This document shows, one piece after another, positions 18,712-26,667 of a stretch of DNA of 64,000 nt. Under the pieces are notes generated by a model that made no database searches, was not told the origin of the DNA, and saw nothing but the letters and a program-made list of their open reading frames with translations. Numbering within the stretch: position 1 is the first letter of the stretch; every line of letters starts with the position of its first letter. Location of the stretch: assembly GCA_016213845.1 (NCBI GenBank), contig JACQZN010000031.1:1-64000 (forward strand), in the 5' to 3' direction. Origin of the DNA: Candidatus Wallbacteria bacterium (GTDB lineage: Bacteria > Muiribacteriota > UBA6191 > JACPRK01). Position numbers and translations under genes: made by a program.

Positions 18712-20766
18712 TCAGGGGCGCCGCAGGTAACCCGTGTTGACCGTGCCGTTGTCGAAGCACTCGTTGATGCGAGTCACCGCATCGTTCAGGTCCGAGATAG
18801 AGGCGCCCGGCGGGAGCCCGCCGTTGTCGCCGGCGACGGCGCGATTGGCTGCGGCCAGCAGCGCGTCGACCGAGAGGCCTGCGAAGGTGCCGGTGGCCAC
18901 CGTCAGGCTGCCGAGCGGGGTCGAGTCGGCCTGGGCGAGCCTGCCGGAGGCGGAGAACGCCGCGTTGAGCGTGGCGGCCACGAGCTGGCCGGCGAGCACG
19001 CCTGCCGCGGTCGATTCCGGGTCGAGCGCGCTTTCGCGGAGCACCGAGGGGGAACCGCCCGCAGGCAGGAAGGCCTCGACGGCCGCCGAAGTGCGGAAGG
19101 TGACCAGCAGGTTGCCGCTGCCAATGGTGAGCCCCGCGGGGAAGACCGCTGCGAACCCGCTGTCCCGCAGGGAGCCCGGGTTGTTGCCGTGGGCGCGGCC
19201 TCCCCAGCCGCCCTGGGTGAAGGTCTGGAAGTCGCCGGTCGAGAGCGTGGCGCCGGGAGCGGGGGCGTCGTCGTCATCCTCGTCCTCGTCCTCGTCGTCG
19301 TCGTCGTCGCCGGCGGGTGGCGGAGTCGTGGAGGTCGTATCGATAGGCGCGTCGGGCGGCGTGGTCGGCGTCGTGTCGGCGGGCGCATCCGGCGGCGCGA
19401 CCGGGGGCTCGCCGCCCGGGGCCGGGGTCGAGGTCTCGGGAGCGGTCGGCTCTTCGCTCTCGTCGCCGGCGGCCGGTGTGTTGCCGGTCCCGGTGCCGGG
19501 CGGCGTGGTCGGAGGTGTGGAACCCGTGCTTCCGTCGCCGGCCGGAGGCGTGGTCGGAGGTGTGCCGCCGGAGGAGCCGCAGCGATGGCCGTGTCCGCGG
19601 CGGGGCCGCCGGCCGTTTCCGGCGCGCTCCTCGCAACTCCGCGCCAGGAGCTGCACGGAGGCTACCGCGGCCGAGCGGTTGAACAACCGGACATCGCTCG
19701 GGCAGCCGCCCCGGCCAATCAGGAAGGCGACGGTGCCTAGGGTGGTCGAGCCGCACGCCGCCGGGCGGAACCGAACGGGCGCCCACGACTTGAACGTCCA
19801 GCGGGTACCGATTCTGCCCGTCGCCTGGATGCGCCGCGAGAACGCTCCGTTCCCGTTTGCCGGGAGGTTGCCGCACCGCTCGCTGGCGCCGCGCGTCTCG
19901 CGCTCGATCCGGATGTGGCCGGTTCCCGCGATGTGCCTGTCCGGCCGGGCGAAGGTCCACTGGGTGAGCAGCACCTTGTCGTTGATGCGTCGGAGCTTGG
20001 GAGGACGGAACTCGAAGGCGGACTTCGAGTAGTCGATCCACTCGCTCCCGAGCTGCCGGCCGGCGCCGGAGTGTGCGTGCGTGGCCGCGCAGGCAGTCGC
20101 CACGGTGACTTCGGCGCGCATCGTTCCGGTGACGTACGCCAGCAGTCGCGCGTCGGCCTCGCCCAGGACCTTGAAGCAGCCGGCCGACTTGCCTGCGAGC
20201 ACCGGTGGGTTGTCTTCCAGGCGGGTTCCGCGGGCGTCGGTCAGCTGCAGCTTGAGCGCCCCGGGCTCCGGGGCCTTCAGCCCGAAGGCGGCGACGTCGC
20301 CGCAGTACGCCCTGGCGAGCGGGGTCCAGCCGCATCGCCCCACGCGCTTGAAGAAGACGACCTGCACAGCCTTGAAGCGGATCGGCGCGGCGCCCCGGAC
20401 TACGGTCGCCACGTTGACGCGGTAGCTGAGCACCTTTCGCGTCTGCCCCTCGGTCACTGTGAGCTCGAACTCGGCCTTGGGAGCGCTCTCGCGTGAGCAG
20501 ACGGCGTCCTTGGCTGCGTCGTTCTCGATGTCGAAGGCCGTGGCCTCGAAGGCATCGATGCCGGCCAGGTGCACGCCGATCATGGGGGCGACGTGGCGCG
20601 GCTCCACCGCCTTGGGGGGAGCGGGCTTCCGGGCTGCGGGCTTGGCCGCGGGCTTCGGCGGCACCGGCGGGCAAGCAGGCCTGGGGGTGGTGGCCAGGAC
20701 CGGGGTGGCGGCCAGCGTGAGGGCGAGAGTGGCGGCAAAGAACGAAGTGAGCTTCGTCGGGTTCAT
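18712..20766 (-). CDS. secreted protein with TPP-rich linker and acidic run
   Basis: I do not recognise the family as a whole. The start at 20766 is set by GAGGAGG upstream and a signal peptide (hydrophobic LTSFFAATLALTLA, ending near VLATTP). Residues ~30-60 are Pro/Ala/Lys-rich. Residues ~65-380 form a Cys-containing beta-rich region. A Pro/Thr-rich linker with repeated PPTTPP units follows. Residues about 485-500 are an almost pure Asp/Glu run, possibly Ca-binding or a charged spacer. The C-terminal ~180 residues contain FTQGGWGGRAHGNNPGS and VLAGQLVAATLNAAF, a motif pair that recurs in secreted proteins of several phyla, function unknown. It is convergent with the giant surface protein and downstream of the kinase/bEBP pair. 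Confidence 0.85.
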   Translation of the reverse strand: MNPTKLTSFFAATLALTLAATPVLATTPRPACPPVPPKPAAKPAARKPAPPKAVEPRHVAPMIGVHLAGIDAFEATAFDIENDAAKDAVCSRESAPKAEFELTVTEGQTRKVLSYRVNVATVVRGAAPIRFKAVQVVFFKRVGRCGWTPLARAYCGDVAAFGLKAPEPGALKLQLTDARGTRLEDNPPVLAGKSAGCFKVLGEADARLLAYVTGTMRAEVTVATACAATHAHSGAGRQLGSEWIDYSKSAFEFRPPKLRRINDKVLLTQWTFARPDRHIAGTGHIRIERETRGASERCGNLPANGNGAFSRRIQATGRIGTRWTFKSWAPVRFRPAACGSTTLGTVAFLIGRGGCPSDVRLFNRSAAVASVQLLARSCEERAGNGRRPRRGHGHRCGSSGGTPPTTPPAGDGSTGSTPPTTPPGTGTGNTPAAGDESEEPTAPETSTPAPGGEPPVAPPDAPADTTPTTPPDAPIDTTSTTPPPAGDDDDDEDEDEDDDDAPAPGATLSTGDFQTFTQGGWGGRAHGNNPGSLRDSGFAAVFPAGLTIGSGNLLVTFRTSAAVEAFLPAGGSPSVLRESALDPESTAAGVLAGQLVAATLNAAFSASGRLAQADSTPLGSLTVATGTFAGLSVDALLAAANRAVAGDNGGLPPGASISDLNDAVTRINECFDNGTVNTGYLRRP

Positions 20767-21046
20767 CGGTAGGGCCTCCTCGAAGTTGAGCACGGGCCCC
20801 CTGAACCAAGACCCGGGCCAACTTCGGCGGTTGCTCGCAGGACCCGCATCCAGAAAGGGAAAACTCACCTGGTGACCGGCACTCCATGGCCGCCCGTGCC
20901 GTCATGACTCCGGACACGCTGCCCCGCCTCCAGGACAGCCCACCGGCCCTCGCCTGCGGCCCGGGACGGTCGCGCGGGGAGCGCCTGGCACGCCTGGTCC
21001 GTGGGCGGCGCCGGACGGACGAACCTCTTTCGAGGCGACCGTCCGG
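20767..21046. other. intergenic region upstream of the secreted protein gene
   Basis: These 280 bases separate two minus-strand genes. Apart from the ribosome site of the downstream gene I find no clear promoter, hairpin or small gene. TGGCACG occurs near 20967 on the plus strand without a GC at the -12 spacing. Confidence 0.4.
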
Positions 21047-22426
21047 CTACTTCACGTCGTCGTCGGTGAGGCCGTAGCGCTTCATCTTGTCGCGAAGCGT
21101 GATGGTGGCGATGCCGAGGACGGCCGCGGCGCGAGTCTTGTTGCCGCCGTGGGCGCGCAGCGTTTGAAGGATCGCTTCCTTCTCGATGTCTTCGAGCGAG
21201 CGGTTGGCCAGCGTCTCTCGCGTCCCGGCGGCGGTCGGCGCCGGCCGGCCGTCCGGGGCGCCTTCGCGCAGCAGCAGGTCGCCCGGGCCGATGACGGGGC
21301 CCGAGCAGAGGGCCAGAGCGCGCTCGATCACGTTGCGCAGCTCGCGGACATTGCCTCGCCAGCTGCCTCGCTTGAGGATGGCGAGCGCTTCGGCTGAAAT
21401 CGTCACGCGAGCGCGGCCGGTGGCGCGGGCCAGCGCGGCCTCCAGGAAGTGCTTCGAGAGCAGCTCGATATCCTCAGGCCGGTCCCTCAGCGGTGGCAGC
21501 CGGACTTCGACCTGGGAGAGGCGATAGAACAGGTCTTCGCGAAAGGTTCCCTCGGCGACGCGCTGCTCCAGGTCCCGGTGGGTGGCAGAGACCACTCGCA
21601 CATTTACCTTCTTGGCCGCCGAGGAGCCCAGTCGCGTGATCTCCCGCTGCTCCAGCACCCGCAACAGGCGCGGCTGCAACTCCAGCGGAAGCTCGCCCAG
21701 CTCGTCGAGGAAGAGCGTCCCGCCGTCGGCAGCCTCGAAGGCGCCGATGCGGCGCTGGGCGGCACCGGTGAAGGCCCCCACCTCGTGGCCGAACAGCTCG
21801 CTTCCGACCAGGTCCTTGTTGAGGTTACCGCAGTCGATGACTACAAACGGTGCGTTGACTCGTGGACTGGCCCGGTGCAGGGCCTGCGCCACGACCTCCT
21901 TGCCCGTGCCGGTCTCGCCGTGGAGCACGACGCTGACGTCCGAGGGTGCCACGCGCTCCAGGATGCCGATGATCTCGCGCATCCGCGAGCTGGTCGCCAG
22001 CACCCCGTGAAAATCGCCTGTCCGGCTCGGCGTCACGACCAGGTCCTCGTCGCTCGTCTGGAACTTCAGCACCGTGCGGCCGAGCCGGATTCGGGCGCCC
22101 GCGGGCAGGAAGGCGTCGTTGACCCGGATGTCGTTCAGGAAGGTGCCGTTCTTGCTCCCCGTGTCGCGCAGCATCCAGCCCTCGCGGCGCCGCTCCAGCA
22201 CGGCGTGGTGGCGGGAGACAGCGGCGTCGGTGAGCGGCAGGTCGTTGTCCGGGCCTTTGCCGATCCGGATCTTGGGCGTGTCGACCAGCAGGTCCCGGCC
22301 GGTGTCCGGGCCCTCGGCGACCCAGACGCGCACTTTTTTGAGCGTGATGACCGTGATGCCGGAGCGGCCGAGGTCGATGCCCTCGGTCGGTCGGTTTGGG
22401 TCGTCGGAGTCGAAGCCTGCGGTCAC
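21047..22426 (-). CDS. FHA-domain sigma-54 activator (bEBP)
   Basis: A transcriptional activator of sigma-54 RNA polymerase, 459 residues. The N-terminal FHA domain (about 30-125, with GKGPDND, SRHHAVLE and GSKNGTFLN) binds phosphothreonine peptides in place of a response-regulator receiver. The AAA+ domain follows: Walker A GETGTGKE (170-177), sigma-54 contact loop GAFTGA (217-222) and Walker B FLDELGEL (239-246). The C-terminus has a Fis-type helix-turn-helix (about 415-455, NKTRAAAVLGI). The start is GTG with AGGAGGG 6-7 bases upstream. The gene is 24 bases downstream of, and co-directional with, a Ser/Thr kinase. The simplest reading is that the kinase creates the phosphothreonine signal that the FHA domain reads. 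Confidence 0.96.
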   Translation of the reverse strand: MTAGFDSDDPNRPTEGIDLGRSGITVITLKKVRVWVAEGPDTGRDLLVDTPKIRIGKGPDNDLPLTDAAVSRHHAVLERRREGWMLRDTGSKNGTFLNDIRVNDAFLPAGARIRLGRTVLKFQTSDEDLVVTPSRTGDFHGVLATSSRMREIIGILERVAPSDVSVVLHGETGTGKEVVAQALHRASPRVNAPFVVIDCGNLNKDLVGSELFGHEVGAFTGAAQRRIGAFEAADGGTLFLDELGELPLELQPRLLRVLEQREITRLGSSAAKKVNVRVVSATHRDLEQRVAEGTFREDLFYRLSQVEVRLPPLRDRPEDIELLSKHFLEAALARATGRARVTISAEALAILKRGSWRGNVRELRNVIERALALCSGPVIGPGDLLLREGAPDGRPAPTAAGTRETLANRSLEDIEKEAILQTLRAHGGNKTRAAAVLGIATITLRDKMKRYGLTDDDVK

Positions 22427-22450
22427 GCCTGCCCTCCTGGCGGCTCCAGG

Positions 22451-24850
22451 TTAGCTCATGCCGAGCAGCATCCGTAAGAGGATGCAGTCGGCGAGCCCGA
22501 AGTTGGGGTCCAGCACGAGGTAGCGCGTGCGGAAGCGGACCGGGCCGGGCTCGAGCAGCCACGCGGGCAGCGAGTGGACCAGCATCGTGACGCGCGGCGC
22601 CGTCGAGAAACCGGGCCGCCAGGCGAACTGGAGCCTCAAGGAGCGCCCTTGCTGCTCCACGTCGACGACGAACACGGCTCCGCGGCGGAAATCGACGGCC
22701 TGGAGCGCCAGGTCGACGTACCGCGGCGCGGGCTCCGTGCGGGGAGCAATGACCGCTTCGTAGGTCGCCTCCTGGATGTTTGCGCGGATGTCGGTGTACC
22801 GCCGGACGGCCGCGAGCTCGCGTGTGTTGAAGCGATTGCGGTTGCCGAGCGGCACGTCCAGCCAGGCGGCCGTCGGCGGCACTCGTGGCTGGGTGACGAT
22901 GGCGCAGTCGGGAGTCGACACGGCGTCGACGCGCGTGCGGCTCGCAAGGCCGAGGTACTCGCAGGCGCTGTCGAGCATCCGTAGCTCCTCCAGGCCGCTC
23001 AACAGCCGGCAGCGGTCGGCGATCGGGAAGGCATCCGAGCCGAGGGCCGCGACAAGGGCGCCGGCGAGCTCGGGGAGCCTGCGCCCGGGGTCGAGCGCCC
23101 CTAGCTGGGCATCGACGCGCGCGCGCGTGGCGGCGGCCGGCAGCCCCTTGGCGCGCATCTGGACCAGCGACAGGCAGAGCGGCTCGACCGCGGCTGCGGC
23201 GATGCGCCGCGCCAGACCGTTGGCCTGCGCCAGAGGGCTGACCAGCACCCAGGGACCCGCATGCGCCGCTCCGGCAGCGCTCTGCAGCGCCACCTCGAAG
23301 CGATAGTCCGCAGCCGGATCGAGGCTCTCGAGCGCAAACCGGTGGCGGTCCGACGAAGGCCGCACCAGCTCCGCTTCCACCCTCCCGCCCCGCCACAGCC
23401 GCCCCGTCGCCGCCGCCGGAATGGGAAGGGTCAACTCGACTTTCCCCGATTTCGGCTCCCTTCGCGCAACCGAGGTCAACGGCGCCAGGGGCCGAGTGGC
23501 GAAGGCGAGCGGTGGCGAGGCGGAGCCGTCCGGGAAGCGTACGGCCAGCTCGTGGGCGGAGCCGTGCTCGAGGCCGGAGAGCGTGACCTGGTGGACGCCC
23601 TCAGGAGTGTTTGCGTACCCGTACGCTGCGGGAGCCAGCGGGGCGCCGTCCAGGAGGATCGCGGGCTGGTATCGGCGGTTGTCCGTCCAGGTGAGCGTGG
23701 CGCTGTCGACCCCGGCGGACACGGACGCGCCGGTCAGCTCGTAGGGAGGCGCGTGGCCGTGCGTCACGAGCCAGGCCAGTCCGCCCGTGGCGAGCAGGGC
23801 GCTGGCCGCCGCCGCCAGTGCCAGGCGGCCGGCGGCGCGTGCGGTACGGACGCGCTGCCGTTCTGCCTCGGGCAGGCTGGCGGTGTCGGGAGGGGGGGCG
23901 GATTGGGGCTGCTGCCGTGGAGGCGAGGGTCGCCAGGCGGCGGGCGGCTGGCGGGCGGCAGCCAGGTCCAGCTCCCGGCGCAGGGCAGGCAGATCGGCCG
24001 AGGGCGTCTCTGCCGCGCCTGGGGAGCGAAACGCTGCGGCGAGCGTGGGGGCGTCCTGGAATCGTTCGGCGGGTTCGCGTCGCAGGCACCGGGCGACCAC
24101 CTCGCGCACCTGCGGCGGCAGCAACTCGGCGTATGAATCGCGCAACCCCTCCTGCTCGATCCGCCGGATGAGCAGCTCGCGCTCGTCCTCGGCTTCGAAG
24201 GGAAACCGGCCGGTCAGTAGGCGGAAGAGGATCATCCCGGCGGCGTAGAGGTCGGCGGGTGGGCCAAGTGAGCGCTTCAGGATCTGCTCGGGAGCCATGA
24301 AGGCCGGGGTTCCGACGACGCGTCCGGCTTCGGTGAGCTGCCTCGGATTTTCGAGCGCCACGGCCAGGCCGAAGTCGGCCAGCTTGACGGTGCTCTGAGC
24401 GTCGAGGAGAACGTTTTCCGGCTTGAGGTCGCGGTGAATGACGCCGTTTGCGTGCAGATAGGCCAGACCGTCGAGCAGCTGCTCCATGAGGGCCAGCGCC
24501 GCCGGTAGCCCCAGGCTGCGGCCTGCGCGGATCTTGTCGTGGAGCGTGCCGCCGGTTACCAACTCCATTGCCAGGTAGAGCGTCTCGCCGGCCCAGCCCG
24601 CGTCGTAGAGCGGTACGATGTTGGGATGACGCAGCCTGGAGAGCGTCTCGATTTCGGAGCGGAAGCGATCCGCCACGCGCGGCAAGGGCTCCTTTCGCGT
24701 CCGGAGGACCTTGAGGGCGACGGGGCGGGCGAGCGAGAGCTGGACCGCCTCGTAGACTGCGCCCATTCCGCCGGCGCCAATTCGGCGCAAAACCCTGTAG
24801 GAATCGAGGATCTCGGCCGGCAGGTCGTCGATTTCACTCCTCGGCGTCAT
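22451..24850 (-). CDS. transmembrane Ser/Thr protein kinase
   Basis: A 799-residue receptor-like Ser/Thr kinase. Kinase domain at about 18-275: glycine loop GAGGMGAV (25-32), lysine K47 (VALK), catalytic loop HRDLKPEN (139-146), DFG (159-161) and GTPAFMAPEQ (180-189). All catalytic residues are present, so it should be active. After a Pro-rich linker there is one membrane helix (about 342-363). About 435 extracytoplasmic residues follow, with fibronectin-like beta motifs (LTWTDNRRYQPAILLDG) and no recognised ligand-binding family. The ATG at 24850 lacks a good ribosome site and lies only 6 bases from the divergent pseudopilin start, so leaderless or atypical initiation is possible. It is probably co-transcribed with the FHA-bEBP gene. 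Confidence 0.93.
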   Translation of the reverse strand: MTPRSEIDDLPAEILDSYRVLRRIGAGGMGAVYEAVQLSLARPVALKVLRTRKEPLPRVADRFRSEIETLSRLRHPNIVPLYDAGWAGETLYLAMELVTGGTLHDKIRAGRSLGLPAALALMEQLLDGLAYLHANGVIHRDLKPENVLLDAQSTVKLADFGLAVALENPRQLTEAGRVVGTPAFMAPEQILKRSLGPPADLYAAGMILFRLLTGRFPFEAEDERELLIRRIEQEGLRDSYAELLPPQVREVVARCLRREPAERFQDAPTLAAAFRSPGAAETPSADLPALRRELDLAAARQPPAAWRPSPPRQQPQSAPPPDTASLPEAERQRVRTARAAGRLALAAAASALLATGGLAWLVTHGHAPPYELTGASVSAGVDSATLTWTDNRRYQPAILLDGAPLAPAAYGYANTPEGVHQVTLSGLEHGSAHELAVRFPDGSASPPLAFATRPLAPLTSVARREPKSGKVELTLPIPAAATGRLWRGGRVEAELVRPSSDRHRFALESLDPAADYRFEVALQSAAGAAHAGPWVLVSPLAQANGLARRIAAAAVEPLCLSLVQMRAKGLPAAATRARVDAQLGALDPGRRLPELAGALVAALGSDAFPIADRCRLLSGLEELRMLDSACEYLGLASRTRVDAVSTPDCAIVTQPRVPPTAAWLDVPLGNRNRFNTRELAAVRRYTDIRANIQEATYEAVIAPRTEPAPRYVDLALQAVDFRRGAVFVVDVEQQGRSLRLQFAWRPGFSTAPRVTMLVHSLPAWLLEPGPVRFRTRYLVLDPNFGLADCILLRMLLGMS

Positions 24851-24858
24851 GCTAGAAT
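24850..24858 (+). promoter_or_regulatory. extended -10-like element at pseudopilin operon start
   Basis: TGCTAGAAT matches the extended -10 consensus well (TGN plus 5 of 6), with no -35. It overlaps the chosen ATG at 24857, so either the element is not used or translation begins further in. It is reported because the same TGCTANNNT form precedes other genes here. Confidence 0.25.
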
Positions 24859-25534
24859 GAATAGTGGTGATGCCGATCTGAAGTCCAGTGCGGAGTGTGC
24901 GGCCCGGCGGCGGCGCGGCATGACACTCGTGGAGGGCGTCATTGCGTCACTGGTGCTGAGCCTGGTGGTCATAATCGCCTGGCGGCTCTTCATGACGGGG
25001 GCCAAGAGCGCCGAGCTGGCCGCGTGGCACACCAAGTGCCAGCAGCAGCTCCGCAACGGGCTGAAGCTCCTGCGGGACGACATCGCGCACGCCAGCTATC
25101 CGAGCGAGGTCGGGCCGACCGCGGTCAACATCACCCGTCCCGGCTTCGGATTCAAGTTCCATCCGGGCCAGGTCATGCTCTCGGATGGGGCGGCGAGCAC
25201 GGCGCTGGCGGAGTTCTGGATATGCCGGCCGACGAAGGCGGGCTTCGGGACCGGGGAGGACGACCCGGGCGAGCGGATTCACGCCACGTTGGCGACGGAC
25301 GGGAACACGGTCCGCTACAAGAAGGAAGGGGCCGTGAACCCGGCGCACAACTGCGATCGAGTCCTCTTCGACGAGGTCGACTACGTGAAGCTGGAGGGGC
25401 CCGCGAGTGCTCCGGCCGAGAAGGCTTCGACGTGCGCCATCGAAGTGAAGACGGTCCACAAGATCTGGAAGCAGAGCGGTGTGATCGAGCGTACGGTGGC
25501 GAAGGTGGAGGTGGACGTCAGTGCGGGCCTCTGA
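24857..25534 (+). CDS. type IV pilin-like / pseudopilin protein (GspJ-like)
   Basis: A 225-residue prepilin-like protein. The prepilin peptidase site is visible: a basic leader RRRRG (17-21), cleavage before M22, Glu at +5 (E26) in MTLVEG, then a hydrophobic helix (about 28-45). The body is compatible with a minor pseudopilin of the GspJ/PilW type, but sequence identity is too low to name it. ATG 24857 is the only nearby ATG in frame that keeps the leader; no Shine-Dalgarno precedes it. It overlaps the next gene by 14 bases and heads a four-gene operon (24857-29340). No ATPase, platform or secretin gene is in the window, so the assembly machine must be encoded elsewhere. Confidence 0.85.
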   Translation: MNSGDADLKSSAECAARRRRGMTLVEGVIASLVLSLVVIIAWRLFMTGAKSAELAAWHTKCQQQLRNGLKLLRDDIAHASYPSEVGPTAVNITRPGFGFKFHPGQVMLSDGAASTALAEFWICRPTKAGFGTGEDDPGERIHATLATDGNTVRYKKEGAVNPAHNCDRVLFDEVDYVKLEGPASAPAEKASTCAIEVKTVHKIWKQSGVIERTVAKVEVDVSAGL

Positions 25535-26057
25535 GCGGCGCGGCTTCACGCTGATCGAGACCGTCCTGGCCGTGCTGATCCTGGGCGCTGCGCTGGCGAC
25601 GGTGCTCTCGATGATCACCACCAGCGTCCGGCAGGTAGGGCAGCAGAAGATGCAGACGGCAGCCATCGGTTTCGCGGCGGGCCAGATGAATCGGTTCCTG
25701 TTCGAGGAGCCGTTCGAGAACCTGGGGACCGTCGGCCCGACCGAAGTGGTGCTGGACGGGATCTGGTTCGAGTACAAGCTGGACGTCACGGCGGTCCCCA
25801 ATGGCTCCATCTCGTTCAAGTACAAGCACATCCAGTATCACGATCCGCGCCACGGCAGCTCGAGCTCGACAGGTGCGGAGCCGACGGTGCCTGCGATGGC
25901 GGAGGAGAACCGGCCGATCACCCAGCTCGACAGCAAGTTCACGGCCGGCGGCCCTGTCCTGAAGGACCTGCTGCTGACCGTTCGCTGGCATGGCCCGGGC
26001 GAAGAGTACAACGACGAGTTCTCTCTGAAGCTCATCTCGAGGAAGGCGCGCATTTGA
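25521..26057 (+). CDS. prepilin-like protein (GspI/PilV-like)
   Basis: A 178-residue protein with a very short basic leader. The canonical prepilin site RRG-FTLIE follows: G8 before F9, Glu at +5 (E13). Next comes the hydrophobic helix VLAVLILGAALATVLSMI. The length and leader suit a minor pseudopilin of the GspI/PilV class. The start is GTG at 25521, inside the end of the preceding gene, indicating translational coupling. The stop TGA overlaps the TTG start of the next gene. Confidence 0.85.
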   Translation: MRASERRGFTLIETVLAVLILGAALATVLSMITTSVRQVGQQKMQTAAIGFAAGQMNRFLFEEPFENLGTVGPTEVVLDGIWFEYKLDVTAVPNGSISFKYKHIQYHDPRHGSSSSTGAEPTVPAMAEENRPITQLDSKFTAGGPVLKDLLLTVRWHGPGEEYNDEFSLKLISRKARI

Positions 26058-26641
26058 GACAAATCGTCCACCGGCTCCGCGGGATGCGGCGAGGCATGGC
26101 CATTCCGATGGTGGTCATCTTCTGCGGGCTGATGACGATCATGGTCTACTACATGACGCGCACTCGCCTCGAAGCCAAGCGCCAGAACATCACGCAGTTC
26201 AACGCGCTGCAGGCCCACTACCTGGCGCAGGCCGCCATCCAGCAGGCGCTGCTGAAGTTTCGCGTGCTGCCCACCGAGGCCTACGGAGCCACGGCCCTGG
26301 CGCGGGGACTTTGCCCGTTCCACGTGGCCCCGGGAGGTTCCACACCCGCCACCGGCCCGGGCAAGACGCAGGTCGCCCTCGATACCTTTGTGGACGACTG
26401 CAACTCCGACTCCGTGCCTCTCTCCTTTGCTCAACCCGACTTCGCGGGCTGGCACTGCGAGATTGCCGAGAGCAAGGCGATCACGTCCTTCACGACCGGC
26501 ACCGAAACGGTCAACGTCGTGAGTATCGAGGCGGTCGGAATCGTTCCCATGTTCATCAAGGACCCCCTCTCCGGCGAGTGGGAGTCCAAGCAGTACACCG
26601 ACAAGGTCGGCAAGACCGTGCAGGTACGGCGCACGCGCTGA
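26054..26641 (+). CDS. PilX/GspK-like minor pilin component
   Basis: A 195-residue protein. The N-terminus has a basic segment (RRG), a single hydrophobic helix (about 15-33) and then an amphipathic helix rich in Ala and Gln (around NALQAHYLAQAAIQQALLKF). This layout is typical of PilX or GspK. The +5 glutamate is not obvious, which is normal for GspK. The start is TTG at 26054 in a TTGA overlap with the upstream stop. Three cysteines follow in the middle of the protein. Together with the two preceding genes it completes a minor-pilin set. Confidence 0.8.
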   Translation: MRQIVHRLRGMRRGMAIPMVVIFCGLMTIMVYYMTRTRLEAKRQNITQFNALQAHYLAQAAIQQALLKFRVLPTEAYGATALARGLCPFHVAPGGSTPATGPGKTQVALDTFVDDCNSDSVPLSFAQPDFAGWHCEIAESKAITSFTTGTETVNVVSIEAVGIVPMFIKDPLSGEWESKQYTDKVGKTVQVRRTR

Positions 26642-26667
26642 GGAGCGCCCCAGGGAGTGTGACGACG

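Noticed and set aside
20966..20982. TGGCACG as sigma-54 site upstream of the bEBP block
   Set aside because: No GC ten bases downstream of the GG, and orientation does not face a gene start.
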